In this document: positions 10,550 through 22,147 of the stretch, in pieces
How positions within the stretch are numbered: the first letter of the stretch is position 1
Layout of the letters: every line of letters starts with the position of its first letter
Program-made: the position numbers and the translations under genes
Origin: Pleodorina starrii
Taxonomy: Eukaryota; Chlorophyta; Chlorophyceae; Chlamydomonadales; Volvocaceae
Direction of reading: 5' to 3'
Length of the DNA stretch: 64,000 nt
Assembly: GCA_030267565.1 (NCBI GenBank)
Contig: BRXU01000002.1
Span: forward strand, 4,153,501-4,217,500
Notes under the pieces: model-generated
Databases searched by the model: none
Told to the model about the DNA's origin: nothing
The model's input: the letters and a program-made list of their open reading frames with translations, nothing else

Positions 10550-11853
10550 TCGACGGCGGCGGTGAGGGTGACGGTGGCGGGGCCGGTGACGGTATCGTAC
10601 GGTTGTTGGATCCACAGAAAGGCGCGAGCGTCGTGGCCGAGTAGCAGCGGCAGCGCGATAAAGGCGGTGGCGGCGTCCGGGCCGGGACGGCTGACGACGG
10701 GCGCCTGGCGTGGCAGGGCAGCGGCGACGGAGGGGTGGGCTTCTTACCTCGCAGGTGTTTTACCGGCCGCTTGCTCTGATGCACATCGTCCTTGTTATTG
10801 TAATCATTGTTGTCCTTCTTACGGTGAGCTCCAGCCCCCCGGGAATGCATCTTTACGTCGTGCGTGGCGAGCTGGGTCGTCGCAGACCGCGCGTGTTCAG
10901 CTCGCTAGAGGCTTAGCTCATGGCAGCCGGTCTGGAAGTGCAAGGGTCGACCGCGGGTCGGGACTCCGGCGCGGCGGCGGCGGCTGCGGCTTCCTGAGCC
11001 TCCGGGGCACGGCACGGCAGCCCCGCGCGTTGGCGGGCGGGCGCAACCGTTGCGGTGCTCGAGAGCAGGACAAGGGATGGCGCGCACTGCTCACCTGGGT
11101 CGCCAGCGCGGCTTGCAGCATCTCCTGTGCGCGTGCCAGTGCTCCAGCGCGCTTTTGGGCTGAGGCGGCCAGGAGCGGGATCCAGCTGCCGGGCCGGTCG
11201 CTTTCGAGCTCGCGCCCGGGAGTCGAGGACGCCGACGCAAGCAGCACAAACGCGGCTTTGTCGCCTCCCTCATCCGCCAAGCCGTAAAGCCTGCGATCAA
11301 ATGAGGTTTTATTGTTATGCAAATTCTTTCAAGCAAGCGGCAGCTCTTCTTGTTGTGAGGTGGCGCGCAGCTGAAGATATAATAACCAGGTTAAGAGCGG
11401 CAGAATTGGTCACACTTTCTTGGAAGCGGCCTACCGCACGATCACTCGCGCGCCTAGGTGCTGGCGCAGCGTTTGCACTAGTTCCTTTGCCCTGCGCTCC
11501 ACAAGCTTTTCCTGGCTGGCGCAGCAGAGCGCCTGCTGCAGGGCTGCGCCCACGTCGCCAGTGGGGGACTCGCAGGGCGGTTCCGCGATTCTCTGTTGAC
11601 AGAAAAGGGACCGTCTCGGTGTTACGGTGTCACAGTGTCACAGTGTCACAGGTTCGCATTTAAGCCGCTGCTCATGGTACGCAGCATCCTCACGCGGATT
11701 CACAAAGTAAAGCGTTGATGATTATGCGCATGCGCTGAACCTCACCAGAAACGTATCTGCGCGATCGCGGCCTTTATCTCCGGTAGCGACCAAATGCGTG
11801 TTTTCGGCTGGTTGCTGTCCTTTGAAACAGCTGGATATCCACGCGAGCGCCAT
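1..11853 (-). CDS. TKL-type protein kinase with long GAF-like N-terminal region (C-terminus beyond window)
   Basis: I read 18 exons, all phase-compatible: 11853-11746, 11592-11435, 11290-11095, 10704-9869, 9774-8784, 8484-7899, 7703-7360, 6787-6651, 4542-4074, 3665-3551, 3291-3104, 2523-2451, 2070-1967, 1687-1616, 1155-1122, 703-638, 215-107 and 51 to beyond base 1. That gives about 1545 residues so far. The start ATG (11853-11851) opens [12 protein letters not shown]. Residues ~40-960 hold two or more GAF-like stretches broken by Gly/Ala runs. The kinase domain starts near residue 1130: glycine loop [12 protein letters not shown] lysine (~1159), catalytic HRDVKPAN, DFG, then ACGTVTHMAPE and a subdomain X/XI tail. 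All catalytic residues are present, so an active Ser/Thr or Tyr-like kinase is expected. A ~95-residue Ala/Gly/Gln insert separates the VAVK lysine from helix C, and a His/Gln run sits after the hinge. The ligand of the GAF-like part is unknown. Volvocine genomes contain many such TKL kinases. Confidence 0.85.
2528..2698. repeat. GGAT tetranucleotide microsatellite in kinase intron
   Basis: About 43 near-perfect copies of GGAT (CCAT on the coding strand), with a few GGGT variants at the right end. It starts only a few bases upstream of the acceptor of the exon ending at 2523, where the polypyrimidine tract would normally be. A second short (ATCC) run lies at 2896-2930. Confidence 0.95.
4605..4769. 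repeat. 20-bp minisatellite, about 8 copies
   Basis: The 20-bp unit caggggtgccctcccaccag is repeated about eight times with almost no divergence. It sits in the 2.1 kb kinase intron (4543-6650), about 60 bases downstream of the acceptor in + coordinates. Its homogeneity suggests recent expansion. The ORFs reading through it are repeat translations. Confidence 0.95.
4900..6573 (+). mobile_element. 5'-truncated LINE-like retrotransposon fragment (3' end), antisense within kinase intron
   Basis: An open frame from 4900 to the stop at 5275-5277 runs opposite to the host gene and has no start of its own. Its end carries an FW..L..F..L...P..W..VG..HPIL pattern, which I associate with the C-termini of algal L1-type ORF2 proteins; this is recalled, not searched. 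A G/T-rich stretch of about 1.2 kb follows, like a 3' UTR. It ends with TGTAA (about 6490) and then a (CAA)n tail at 6502-6573. The whole unit lies inside one intron whose flanking exons join in phase. An unrelated exapted intron sequence remains possible. Confidence 0.5.
6502..6573. repeat. (CAA)n tract, likely LINE 3' tail
   Basis: Roughly 22 CAA units with one interruption follow directly on the TGTAA-containing sequence. It fits the simple-repeat 3' tail of a non-LTR element better than a free microsatellite, because of its position at the end of the putative 3' UTR. Confidence 0.85.
7261..7358. repeat. CCCA tetranucleotide microsatellite at kinase splice donor
   Basis: About 23 CCCA units with one AAAC interruption. 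On the kinase coding strand this is (GGGT)n and begins right at the donor of the exon 7703-7360 (GAG, then GTGGGG), so the repeat is part of the 5' splice site context. Confidence 0.9.
8690..8733. repeat. GGGGC/GGGCA-rich pentamer tract
   Basis: Runs of ggggc and gggca pentamers in the kinase intron between exons 9774-8784 and 8484-7899. The G-rich strand could form quadruplexes. No coding content is visible. Confidence 0.7.
8738..8754. repeat. Interstitial telomere-like repeat (CCCTAAAA x2)
   Basis: Two tandem copies of the Chlamydomonas-type telomere unit (TTTTAGGG on the minus strand). They lie about 30 bases downstream of the donor of kinase exon 9774-8784, with degenerate continuation to 8770. 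Confidence 0.75.
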
Positions 11854-14521
11854 CCCAGATCAACATAAATACAGAGAAAGAACAAATCTCAATATCATGA
11901 ATGATAATAACCTGCAGTTTTGTCGCAAGTTCGGTACCCAAGTACCGTACATCAAAGTTAATCGATACGGAAAAACCCTGGTCGCTCGTACTCCTTCGTT
12001 AATCAATATCCTGCCGAAGTTTCAAGTAGTATTATCATACGGTAATAATCATAGCCTAAGGATACATGCACATTCTCCTGCTTCGTTGGCGACTTATATG
12101 CCGCCATTGACGACAACCACGTCAACCAGCGCATAGCTGTGGCCGCGCCCGACCAACATATGGCATATTTAGAGACATAATCATGTTATGTTATTTCCTG
12201 CTCACAAAATTCGGTTCAGGATTCGCTCCTCGAAATAACAACGTCGCTACGTCAGTCAATAGCTGGTAACGTCGTAACGAGGCTTGTCCGAGACGCATGT
12301 GATGTTCCACGCCAGGCGTGATCCTGGGTTCGCTGTTATCAAATCCGAAGCCGAAGCCAGGCAAGCAGAAGTGCAAAGAAAAACCCCAAGGTTACGCCCT
12401 TCTGCCGAGAGCGTATTCGGTTAAGAGCTGGGCGTGTCACGTCCGCATTAAAGGGCACAAGGAAGCAGCACATTGGGGCTGAGTCACCGCGGCGGATGGG
12501 CTTTTGGGAAGCGACGCCCCTTTGCGGGGGTATGAAAGGCGGGGGGCGGGGTCCATCACCAAAGATTGTTCACCGCTTGCGTGCGTGGCTATTCTTCGCC
12601 CTACGTTGTCAAAGGGGAACATGGGACACCTTAATGTCGGTCCCTAGAGTAAAATCATTTGGTATTCTTTAATTCACGTTTTCCAACGCAGGGGGCTCCG
12701 TATGTAAGGCGGAGCTTTCAAGCTAAGAGAGCGCAGCACAGACATCCTTACTCCTGGGCCGCGCAGCGCGCGTCTGACCCTCGGGACACCTCACGACGTG
12801 CGACTTCGCAGTAGCAAACTAAGACCAATTACCCTTCGTTTTACTGATAAACATAAATGAAGGCCAAAAAACAGTCATTACGCACTAGCTGGAAACTCAA
12901 GAGATGCCGGAATTTGAACGTATTACTGTACGGCAGGCGGCTTGGCGAGGGCAGCGAGGTAGGAAAGCCGGTCGTCGGGCTACGGCAGTTGCCATCGTTT
13001 CCATACCTATCCCCACTGCGGTCCAGATCCAGGTCCAAGTCCTGGCCAATACCCAAACTGTACATCTCTCTCGTTTTCCACGCAGTTACTATGGTAACAT
13101 CCTCGCTTCCCCGCACAGGTCCGCCACTAGGCGGAATACTCTCGATACCCATTCTGTACCTTGAAGTCGTCGTGTATCCTTTCCCACATTCCCAGGCGGC
13201 GGCCGGCGCCTGCTCCGGCGCGGGCGTCTGCTCTTGGCGGCGGCGCCCGCAGTTGAGGCGACCTCCCCGGCCGTGCGGCGACGCCCTCCCCTGATCCCCC
13301 GAGAATCGCATGTGCCACATGTGCCCAGGGTAGGGAGCACGACGGTCGGAGGCGGACGGCTCGCAGTTTGTACGGTGCCGTACACAGGCGGGGATGCTTG
13401 CAATCACGTGAGATCTCACGCGAGCTCCCTCGGCCTCCGGGAGTCGGGACCTGTGCACACCGGGAATCCAGATCCATTGGCTTCTGCAAATGGCGGCTTC
13501 CTTGCCTTCTCGTCCTTGGGGCTTGTAACCCATGCTGCTGCTGGTGGTGGTGGTGGTGGTGATGTGAAGGGATGCCGTACCTCTACAGGGCCGCAGAGCC
13601 GCACCCCAGGGCGGGCGGTGGCTGCAACCCGGGTTACAATTGTGTTGAATCGCCATGTGCCATCGCGTACCCGATAGTACTGCCTTGGCTACATCGGTTG
13701 TATGGCCGAGGTGTCGGAGCTCGGAGGGTGTCTTTTTTCGTTTCTGTCCTTTTCTTCTGCATTTGGCGGGCTGACGTGACAAGTGTTTGCTAACATGACA
13801 CATTGTTTTTTCTGGAAGTACGGTGCGACCCCGGGAACGTACCGTATCTCGCTCGCTGGGTTGATTGCTGCCTGGCACGACGACGACTTTGCGCTATTTG
13901 GTGGGGCGCTTGCTGTGCTATGCGCTGCCCTGCCAAGCAAGAATGATCCTCCCAGACACACACACACACACACACAATCATACATACACACCAGAAAGAT
14001 ACGTGTTCTTCAGGCGGGCGGTGGCGACTGCTGCCGGTAAAGGGATTCTCCTTGCTCGGTTGTTGCTCCGGCCCCCCGACGGCTCCAGGAGTTGCGGTGG
14101 CTCTTACCTACCCGTAGGACATACACACACACACACACACACACCTCGGCCCCCCTGGAGGGGCGCATTCCCAGGTGCGCCCACCTCCGGAGCCACGCTT
14201 CATGAACCGTCATCCAATCTGAAGACCCACACCGCCGAATGCTGCCACCATCAGATGCTAATTGCTAAAACACGTGCCTGAGGTTGCAACCAACTGCAAC
14301 CAACCGCCGCAACCGCACTCGCAACCGCCAGGACCGCGCTCACCTCCAACGGTAAACGCAGCACGCTCTTCTTCTTTTCCTTTCCCCCCGCCGGCCACAC
14401 AGGTACACGTCTTCACGCCTCTTATCTTCACCCCGTCCCACGACTCCCCCCGCCCCCACCACACCTTCCCTCCACGTCGTTCCCCCATTCCCCACCCCCA
14501 CGCGCCACGCGCCACGCTCCG
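11854..14521. other. Intergenic: kinase 5' flank and hydrolase 3' flank
   Basis: No gene could be supported. The 11,850-12,900 part is clearly more AT-rich than the neighbouring genes and includes the kinase promoter and 5' UTR. The 13,600-14,520 part probably contains the hydrolase 3' UTR, since a reverse-strand TGTAA lies at 13634-13638. CA microsatellites occur at 13960-13977 and 14120-14142. A 345-codon reverse ORF (13878-12841) has no recognisable protein character. Confidence 0.6.
13634..13638 (-). terminator. Candidate TGTAA polyadenylation signal of the hydrolase gene
   Basis: TGTAA on the minus strand is the standard volvocine poly(A) signal. It lies 880 bases beyond the stop codon of the hydrolase gene, implying a long 3' UTR. 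Only position and motif support it. Confidence 0.4.
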
Positions 14522-17500
14522 TCACGCGGTGGCGGCCTGCTCGGCCCGCGCCGCCTGCGACTGCTGCGCGGTTGCGTGCGCATCCAGCCATCTCACCGCC
14601 GCCCGCAGCACCTCCCTCCAGCCGTCCTCCTTGGTCAGCACGTGGAACATGTGGTCCACAGGCACCAGCGTCTTGTCGGGGCTGCGGCTCAGCTCGAACA
14701 GCGCGCGGCTGCCGTGCGCGTCGGTCCACCTGAGGTGGGGGTCCACCGGGACGGTGGTTGTGGGAGGAGGCCCACGGTGGTTGTGGGTGGGTGGGTGTTT
14801 GCGTGGTGAGTCGGCTGAGTCTCGCGGGGGTTGGTGGAGCGCTGCTTCAGGATGTGTGTGTGGAGAGTGAGCCCTTGAGGGGATCGGGTGAGCCCTTGCA
14901 GGGTACCTGATCCCTCCCGCGCGGCCCGCCTCCCGTCCCGTCTCGTCCCAGCCGCTGAACCGAGCACTTGTCCCCGGTTCGCGGTCAGCCACAGCCACTG
15001 CCTGAGCCAGTTTGACGTGTGCTCCCGAAACCCTATTACAACCCTGAAACCATCCTAAACCCATCCTAAAACCAAGTCAAAACCCCGCACCTGTCCCGCG
15101 CGCTGTGAAACACCAGGAAGGGGAAGTTGGTGAGGTGCAACTCCGCACACAGTTGCTGGCAGGCGCGGAGGTACTCGAGCGCGTTGCGCACCCGGGTGCC
15201 CTGCTTGAAGCAGGAAGGGTCGGCGTCCCACAGCTGCAGCAGTGCGGGGGTTAAGAAGGAAACGGCGGCGGGGGAGCGGGGCCCGACGCGGGGAGGCGGC
15301 GGCAGCAGAGGCGGGCAGTGCGGCGGGCAGGGTACTGTTAAAGCCAGCCAGCCAGCAGGACGGCAACTGCAAGGCGGGTGACGGTAAGCCGGGACAGCGG
15401 CGGTGGCGGCGAGCGGCGCTGGGCGCGGCCCCGGGTGATCCGATTGCACCAGCGGCCGCGCCCTTCCATAAACACGCCTCACCGACCTTCCCGCCCTCCC
15501 GCCCTCCTGTCCTCCCGGTGGCGCTCGCTAACGCCGCCTCCGTCCCTTCGCTGGGGTACCTCTCTTTTCCCTTAAACCCTTTCTCCCTCTCACGCCCTCT
15601 CGCCCCCTGTCCCCCCCCACCTGTTGTATGATCGGGAACACCCGGTTGGGTTCCCCCTTGACCAGCGGCAGATGCGGGTACAACACGTTGAGCGCGGCAG
15701 CCGCCAGGCGCAACCACCAGTTGGGGCCGCGACTGGCCATGCCCTGAAGCGGGGAGCGCGAAGCCCGGAGGGGGTGGGGAGGGGGGGGGGAGAAGGGGGG
15801 CGCACAGCCCAACGCAGCATCGGCAGCGCGTAAGTCAGGGGGCGGGCCCAGTAAGAACCAAAAAGGAGCGGCTAACTGCCAACCGCCATAACCACTCGAA
15901 ACGTCCATAACCACCAACGGTCAACCGCCCTGACCTGCAGCGATATCATGGGTGCCAGCAGCACCGCCCCGGCGAACAGCGATGTGCCGGTGTGGTGCAT
16001 CACGTGCGTGGCGATGCCGCCGCCCAGGCTGAGACCCATGATGTACCTGCCGGTGGGCGCAGTACGACAGGAGAAGTACGACAATGTTGTATACGGCAGT
16101 GTACGGCAGATCACTTGATGCCGCAGACGCAGCGCTGCGCGGTGCCGGGTGCGGAAAACTACAGTACTGCGGCTTCGTGTGGCAACAATAAAGAAAACAC
16201 AGCGATCAAGAAGACACATCGCCGAGAGCCATCTCGTGTGTGCGGGTGTGTGGTGGGAGGGGGCATATTTCCCGCACAGCTGAGTCGCGGTGGCAGCGTG
16301 GCAATCATGTTGGGGCACGCCGGCAGTATTTTACCTTGCAGCGACCCGCGGGTCGGCTGGGAAACCAGACACCAACGCAGCAACCGCGCCGTCGTTGCTA
16401 CCGCCACTGCCGCTTCCGCTGCCGTCACTGCTGCTGCTGCTGCTGTCGTTACCGCCGCCACAGCCATCGTCCCCCCTCGCAGCCGCACCCCTTGCTGCTG
16501 CTGCTGCCGCCGCCGGATGTTCCCGCCCATTCGAGCTCAACCCCGGGTCAGCCTGCTTCCGCACGCCGCCCTCGCCGTCTCCCTCTTCGCTCCGCTGCGG
16601 CTGCGGCTGCGGCTCCTTCGCCGCCGGCGCCGGCGGCCTCTTCCCCTCCTGATCCTGCTTCCCCTCCTGGTGCTGCTGCTGCTGCTGGTGCTGCTGGGCC
16701 GCCGCCACGGGTTGTTGCAATGCCGCGGAGAAGTCAATCACGTCTTGCACGTAGTGCTCGAACTTTTCGATGTAGCATCTAAGCGCGATGGCGGGGTGGA
16801 AAATGGCGGGGGCGCAATAGTATGTGTGTGTGTGGGGGGGGGGGTATCGGGAAGCCAGCCGACCGAAGCGGTGCGGGTGAAGGGGCCACAGCGCAATCAA
16901 CTAAACCCCCCAACCGAAGAGCCACGAAGTGCCAGATGCCAACTAAGCAGGGGCACGCGCGCGGGGCGGGGTTCGCGATGCGGCTGGAGAAGGCTGGAGG
17001 AGGGCGGCCGTTGGGGATGCGGTGGATGGCTGTGGCTGTTACCACATTGGAGGTATGGTGCCATACGAAACGTTGAAACAGGGTCTTCACCACCACCACC
17101 ACCACCACCACAACCATCGACACCACCACCCCACCCACCACCACCTCAACCATCGACACCACCCCACCCACCTTCGTCCCTCCGACCGGCCGGCGCCCTG
17201 CAGGTCGATGCCGCACACTGCGTAACCCTGAGGGCAGTGTGCGGAGGAGGCAGGCAAGGGAGAGGGGGGGGGGTGACGGAGCGGGGGAAGGGAGCGGGGC
17301 GAAGCATGGGGAGGACCCCCTCCACCGCCACCGCCCCGCAGCAACAGCAAAAACGTATGGGGGTATCTAGGGTTTTTGTGAAGAGCCAATGCCAGCCAGG
17401 GGCGAGAATGGGGCAAGCGCCTCTGGCACCGCGCAACAGCGGGGCACTTTCAACGCCCCCACCGGTCGTCCGCCCTGCTCCCTGCCGCGTCCGCAGCTCA

Positions 17501-19732
17501 TCAGCCCTCGAGGCCCCGGCGGCCAAACCCCAGCGCACGCTTCTCGCACTTCGCTTGTCCAGATGCCGTACTCACGCCGTATCCATGCCGTACCTGGCGG
17601 TTGAGGTGCTCGACCCACGAGCCGGCGTACTGCGGCCGCGAGCCGGGGCACTCGGTGCGCAGAAAGTCCCAGCATAGGTAAGCACCTGCACAATCGGGTG
17701 GCGGTTGCAACAAACCAACCGAAACCGTTTGCCGTACGCGGGTTGGTTGGTTGCACGAAACGCATTTACCTCCGGTGAATAAACAGCGACCAAAACCACG
17801 ACACAGCGACAACCACCACCACCACAACCACAACCACCACCAATATCACCGCAGTTCACCGCCCGACCCACAAAACAGTCGCCTTACCCGCGCGTCTTGC
17901 AGCCGTGTCGCCGGGCGGCGGGGGCGGGCAGACTGACAGATGGGCGTGCAACGAAGGCATCGCACCCCGACGAGCAGCCGCTAGATGTAAACTGCCGTTC
18001 AGCAACACATGTGACGCCAGAGACTCCAGACCCCCAATCCGCGGCGGTCGCCGCACCGGCCCCGCATCTCACCGTGTCCGTGCACGAGCACCACGATGCC
18101 TTTCGGCCGCTCCAGAACCCGCACCGGCGCCGCCGCTGCGCCGCTGGCAACCCCGTCGGCGGTGCCGCGACCGACGTCCGTATCCCCGCCGGCCGCCGCG
18201 TCCGCCCCGTCTTCCGCCGTCGTGTCGCCTGGCGGCAGGGCGACGGCCGGCGGCGGAGCTGCGGCGGCAGCGGCGGCGGCGGCGCCGCCGCCTTCGCTGG
18301 TTTCCACAAGCGGCGGCGCGTCGCTGGCGGCGGCTTCACTGAACGGAGACGCGCTGCTGGTAGGAGAGGTGCTCTTTGGCGGGACATCGTCGCCGCCGCC
18401 GCCGCCGGCGCTCCCGTCCCCTTTGCCGCGGTCGCGGCTGCCGCCGCCACCGCCGCAGTCCAGCTGTGCGTCGGTTGAGTCCGGCAGCTGCTGCGCGCCG
18501 GCACCGACGGCTGGACCAAATCCGGCGTTGCCGGCCCACCGTTGCTGATCCGCCGCCGCCGCCGCCTCACCCGAGGCTGCCAGGTCCCCCGTTTCCTGGC
18601 GCCTGGGCGAAGAAGAATCGGAATCCAGCTCGAGATCCAGATCCAGATCCGGATCCAGTGACAGGTGCGACGCCACGCTAAAGGCGTGGCTCAGCAGGCA
18701 CGCCGCCGCCACACTGCGGCTGCGGTGCGTCAGCGCCGAAAGTGCCACGCCGCGGCTGCCGGCGCGGGACAGGGCAGCAGCGGCGGCGCCACCGCCGCCC
18801 GCCGCCGCCGCCGCTCCTTCCGCCGCAGCAGCAGTGGAGGGCCTGGTGGGGCCTTGCTCATCCGGCGGTGGCGCTACCGCCGCCGCCTCTGCCCAGGGTG
18901 AAGCGGATGCGGAGCCGTTGGCGGCGCCAGTTGAGGCCGCGGGTGGCGCTGTCGTCGTCGTCGTCGTCGTCGTCGGAGGAGGAGGAGGAGGAGGAGGAGG
19001 AGGAGGAGGAGGCGCGCTCGCCGCTGCGGTTGTGGCGGCCGCGGTCTTGTTGTTATTGTTGTTGTTGTTGGTGGTGGTGGTGGTGGTGGCCGGCCAGAAG
19101 TAGCAGGCGAGGCGGAAGTTGCGGCGGTTGCGCATGTAGCCCAACCGACCCACGGGTCCGAGCACTGCCTGCAGGTCCGCGTCGTCCACCTGTACGGAAT
19201 GCATCACCTGCAGTGCGTCCAGGGAGGGGGGCAGCGGCGGCAGCAGCAGCAGCCCGCCGCGGCCGGCGGGCCGCCTGCCGCCATGGCCTGCTGCGCGGCC
19301 GGGCGGCGGCGGCGGCGGCAGCTGGGCTGCTGTCTGGCCTCCTCCTTGTCGCTGTTGCTCTTCCGGGGGCGCCGCCTGTCCTGCCGCGCTGGCCGCTTCC
19401 GCGGCGCGATCCTGATTTACATCAGAAGCTAAGTTTAAGTTGTCGGCCTCCTGTGGGTGCTTAGCATCATGGCCGCTGGCATCGATCTGGAAGCGGACAA
19501 CCCTGGCGTTCGTGGGCCTGGCGCGGCGCTCCTCGGAAGCTTCATCGGCGGGCCCATGGGGTGCCAGCGAACGCGGATGCTCGATGCTGCGGAGAGTCGA
19601 GCTGTCAGGCGAGGGCGCGGCTTCGATGCCGGTGGCGTCGGCGGCCCGTGGGTCGGCAGCATCGTGGTCCGCGAAGCAGGACGCGGGCCACAGCGTGGGA
19701 GTGACTGCAGCTGGATCGTTGACAGAGTCCAT
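14522..19732 (-). CDS. Monoglyceride-lipase-like alpha/beta hydrolase with ~550-aa N-terminal extension
   Basis: Eight phase-compatible exons: 19732-18073, 17685-17594, 17227-17172, 16778-16335, 16046-15935, 15743-15621, 15233-15091 and 14729-14522, about 945 residues. The hydrolase domain occupies residues ~540-945: oxyanion strand VLVHGHG, the segment GYAVCGIDLQGAGRSEG, nucleophile elbow GLSLGG (Ser ~757), the acid in FHSARD (Asp ~876), and DHMFHVLTKE (His ~906), which matches the HELLNE-type histidine motif of monoglyceride lipases. The expected reaction is hydrolysis of monoacylglycerol or lysophospholipid. The N-terminal 540 residues are mostly Ala/Gly/Pro/Thr/Asn runs, apart from one ordered-looking block (~residues 165-215) ending GYMRNRRNFRLACYFWPA. 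A Gln/Ser/Gly-rich insert also precedes the nucleophile. Substrate and location are not determined; the start ATG is the first of the long open frame. Confidence 0.85.
15518..15574 (+). repeat. Diverged copy of the ~60-bp intronic motif
   Basis: It carries ctcgctaacgccgcctccgtc-like sequence followed by a ggtac/ctcttttcc end. It matches the intronic motif described at 33327-33386, with substitutions. It lies about 46 bases downstream of the donor of hydrolase exon 15743-15621, in the motif's forward sense relative to the host gene. Confidence 0.5.
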
Positions 19733-20218
19733 GGCAGAACAGGTCAGACCAAAGTGCGCGTGCCTGAAGGACAGCGGAGCGGAAAGGCCTGCGCGACCGC
19801 TATTTTTTCAGCAGTCAGCGTTTTCTGCTTTTCAGTGCCAAGCCTTGAGAGATTTGTGCTATTTACAGCAGTAATTGGGAAGAGCCTCCTGCCCAGAACA
19901 AGTGTCCCATTTTTGGGAAATTATCGTACAACGAGATGGACAGCCTTGCGTCATCGTAAGCCGCAAAACGTTAATTGTGCCGTAACTGTAGTCTTCCCCT
20001 ACACATATCAATCTCATAGGCATATATTCCAGGCCGCTTCCTGTGGGCAGGACGCCGCCCGCATGAACCTCAGTGAACAAAACCCGGCGGGAACGAGTTC
20101 TGCCGTCACTGCCGTCGCGCCCGAAACATCTACAAAAAAACGCGGCTACCCGCCAGAAAGGCCAGACCAGCGCATCGCGGTTGCCGAGCCACTGCGAAAA
20201 ACACGTCCCGATAATAAA

Positions 20219-20223
20219 TTACA
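20219..20223 (-). terminator. Candidate TGTAA polyadenylation signal of the At4g37920-like gene
   Basis: Minus-strand TGTAA lies 221 bases past the stop codon at 20444, a normal 3' UTR length for a volvocine gene. A second TGTAA occurs at 19863-19867. Confidence 0.55.
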
Positions 20224-20443
20224 CCGCGATTGCCATGTATGTGCGTTTGTGAACAATCTGCGTGCCAACCCAAATACAAAGGCCAAAAACTGGACGCGAT
20301 ACGCGCCCTGCAAAACGAGCTGCCCAACTTGGGAGTCATCTTCTCCTTCGACGAGCTGGTCCAAAGTCTCCAAAAACCGTTCTTTCCGGGCTTTCCGGGC
20401 CCGTTGCGCTCCGCTCCGGAACCCAACCGCCACCCAAACCCTA

Positions 20444-22147
20444 TCAGACTGTCACCAGGTACTTGGACACTGCCACCTTGACCTTCTCCATAAACTCCGC
20501 CGGCCCCGTCTGCTCCGCGGCCTTGGCTGCATCGATGTTCTGCTGCAGCAGGTCCACCAGAGCCTGATCGATCTCGTTCGCGGCCGCCATCTCCTGCGGA
20601 CGGGAAGGATTGCATGCCGGCCGCGTCAGCGGCGGCGTTGGTGAGCAGAACATGGTAGTCCAAAGTGGGGTGGGTAGGACAAGATTGAGCAGTCGGGACG
20701 GCGTGGGTATCATCACTTCCGGGGAGCCGGGGACCGGTCATAGGGCAAGCCGGGAGCAATGCAGAATGCCCACGCTGCGGTCGCAGGGCATCCGTTCCAG
20801 CGGACGCGGCAGCCACGGCGACGGGCCTGCCCGGGCAGAGGGCCCCGCATAGGACGTCTGGGCACGTGGGCAGCAGCTGTCCCGTCCGACCGTTGCTCTG
20901 GGGCTGCATTGTACGCCCATGCCCATATGGTACACGCCCCCCAGGCCGAGGCGAGCATCGCAGATTCGCCCCAGGTGACTCCCTCGGCCGCCCCCCCCGA
21001 CGGCGTGTGTTAGCTATCGAGGACAGCAGAGGACAGGTGTGCACACCTATGTATCAACGTGTTGCCCACGCCGAGGATGGAGAACCGATATGCCCGATGG
21101 TCCAGACGTCGCACACGCAATGTCACTGGCCTTCAATGGCGCTGCAGCTCGTGTGCATGACAAGAGACGCACGTGCACGCCACGTGTGTCGAATGTGGGA
21201 CCGCTCATGTTGCCGGCGAAAGACCGGCAGCCTTCCAACCCCACAGCTAACACCGGTCGGTGCAACCTGTCGCGCGCAGCATGGGCCCCGCTGTGCAGCA
21301 ACCAGCGACCCAAATTCCAATTTTCTGTGTGCCTTCCGATAAGGCCGCTCCTGCAACCCATCAGGCCACTGGGAGGCCTGAACTCTCATACCTCTGCCTT
21401 GGCAAGCGGTGTGTGCCACAACACGAGATCCATGACACCGTATATTCCCCCTCTCTTCCCCCATCCTTGCCACCACCTTCAAATTCGACCCATTCCCAGT
21501 TCCCCCACTCCATGCACATCCCCCGCAGGCACGTCCCCTGCCCGCACCAGGATGGTCTCCTTCTTGTCCCTCGACGTCAGCAGCTTCTTCAGGCGGTCCG
21601 CGGCGCTGGCCGTCTTCACCACCGCCTTATCCAGCGCCTCCACAGCCTCCTCGAGGTACTGCCGCAGCGTATCGAGCTCCGCGAGCCGCTCCTGGTCGGG
21701 CTTTGCCGCAAAGCGCTCCGCGCCTATGACCGAGTCCAGCTGCTTGAAGAACGCGGGCGTCAGCTTGGGCCGGCACCGCGCGATCTCGAACTCCATGTCC
21801 TCGGCGTCCGTGTTGAGCATGAATTCGATGAGCTCCATATGGTCGTCGGGGGGGTTGCGTGCCTCCCGGCGAGTAAGGACTTGGCGGCGGATGTCGTCCT
21901 TCGCGCGCTGCATCTGGGACGCGAACTCCTTGTTTTGCTCCATCAACTTCTGGGTCATGCGCCGCGCGATGAGGCCCTGCTCCGGCGGCCTCTTGAACAC
22001 GTTCTCCGGGTCATAATTCACCGCGTAGACGCGGACCGTGCTGCGCCGCGAGGACCGACCGCATGAAGGTGTATTGATGACAGAAGAAGAAGTATAGGAG
22101 CAGGATGCGCCTGCACCGTTCATACGGCGTGCAAGCAGACTGCTCAT
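20444..22147 (-). CDS. Conserved chloroplast protein of the At4g37920-like family
   Basis: Two exons, 22147-21548 and 20593-20444, join in phase 0 (…KKETIL + EMAAANEIDQ…) and encode 249 residues. The first ~40 residues (MSSLLARRMNG…RSSRRSTVRVYA) look like a chloroplast transit peptide. The mature part is charged and helical. It has blocks I recall from the plant/algal At4g37920-like family: MELIEFMLNTD, FEIARCRPKLTPAFFKQLD, LKKLLTSRDKKETILEM, NEIDQALVDLL and a C-terminal EFMEKVKVAVSKYL. The molecular function of the family is not settled, and I infer none here. An alternative start nine bases upstream (MCKMSSLL) would add three residues. The intron (20594-21547, about 950 bp) is unusually long for so small a gene and shows no nested gene. 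The gene is divergent from starch synthase III. Confidence 0.7.

Noticed and set aside
10470..10850. A possible first kinase exon starting [12 protein letters not shown]
   Set aside because: Its splice phase does not fit the exon at 10704, while exons at 11853-11095 join in phase and extend a sensible protein, so this stretch is intronic.
12841..13878. 345-codon minus-strand ORF between kinase and hydrolase
   Set aside because: No domain-like composition, no splice-consistent partners, and it overlaps the inferred hydrolase 3' UTR.
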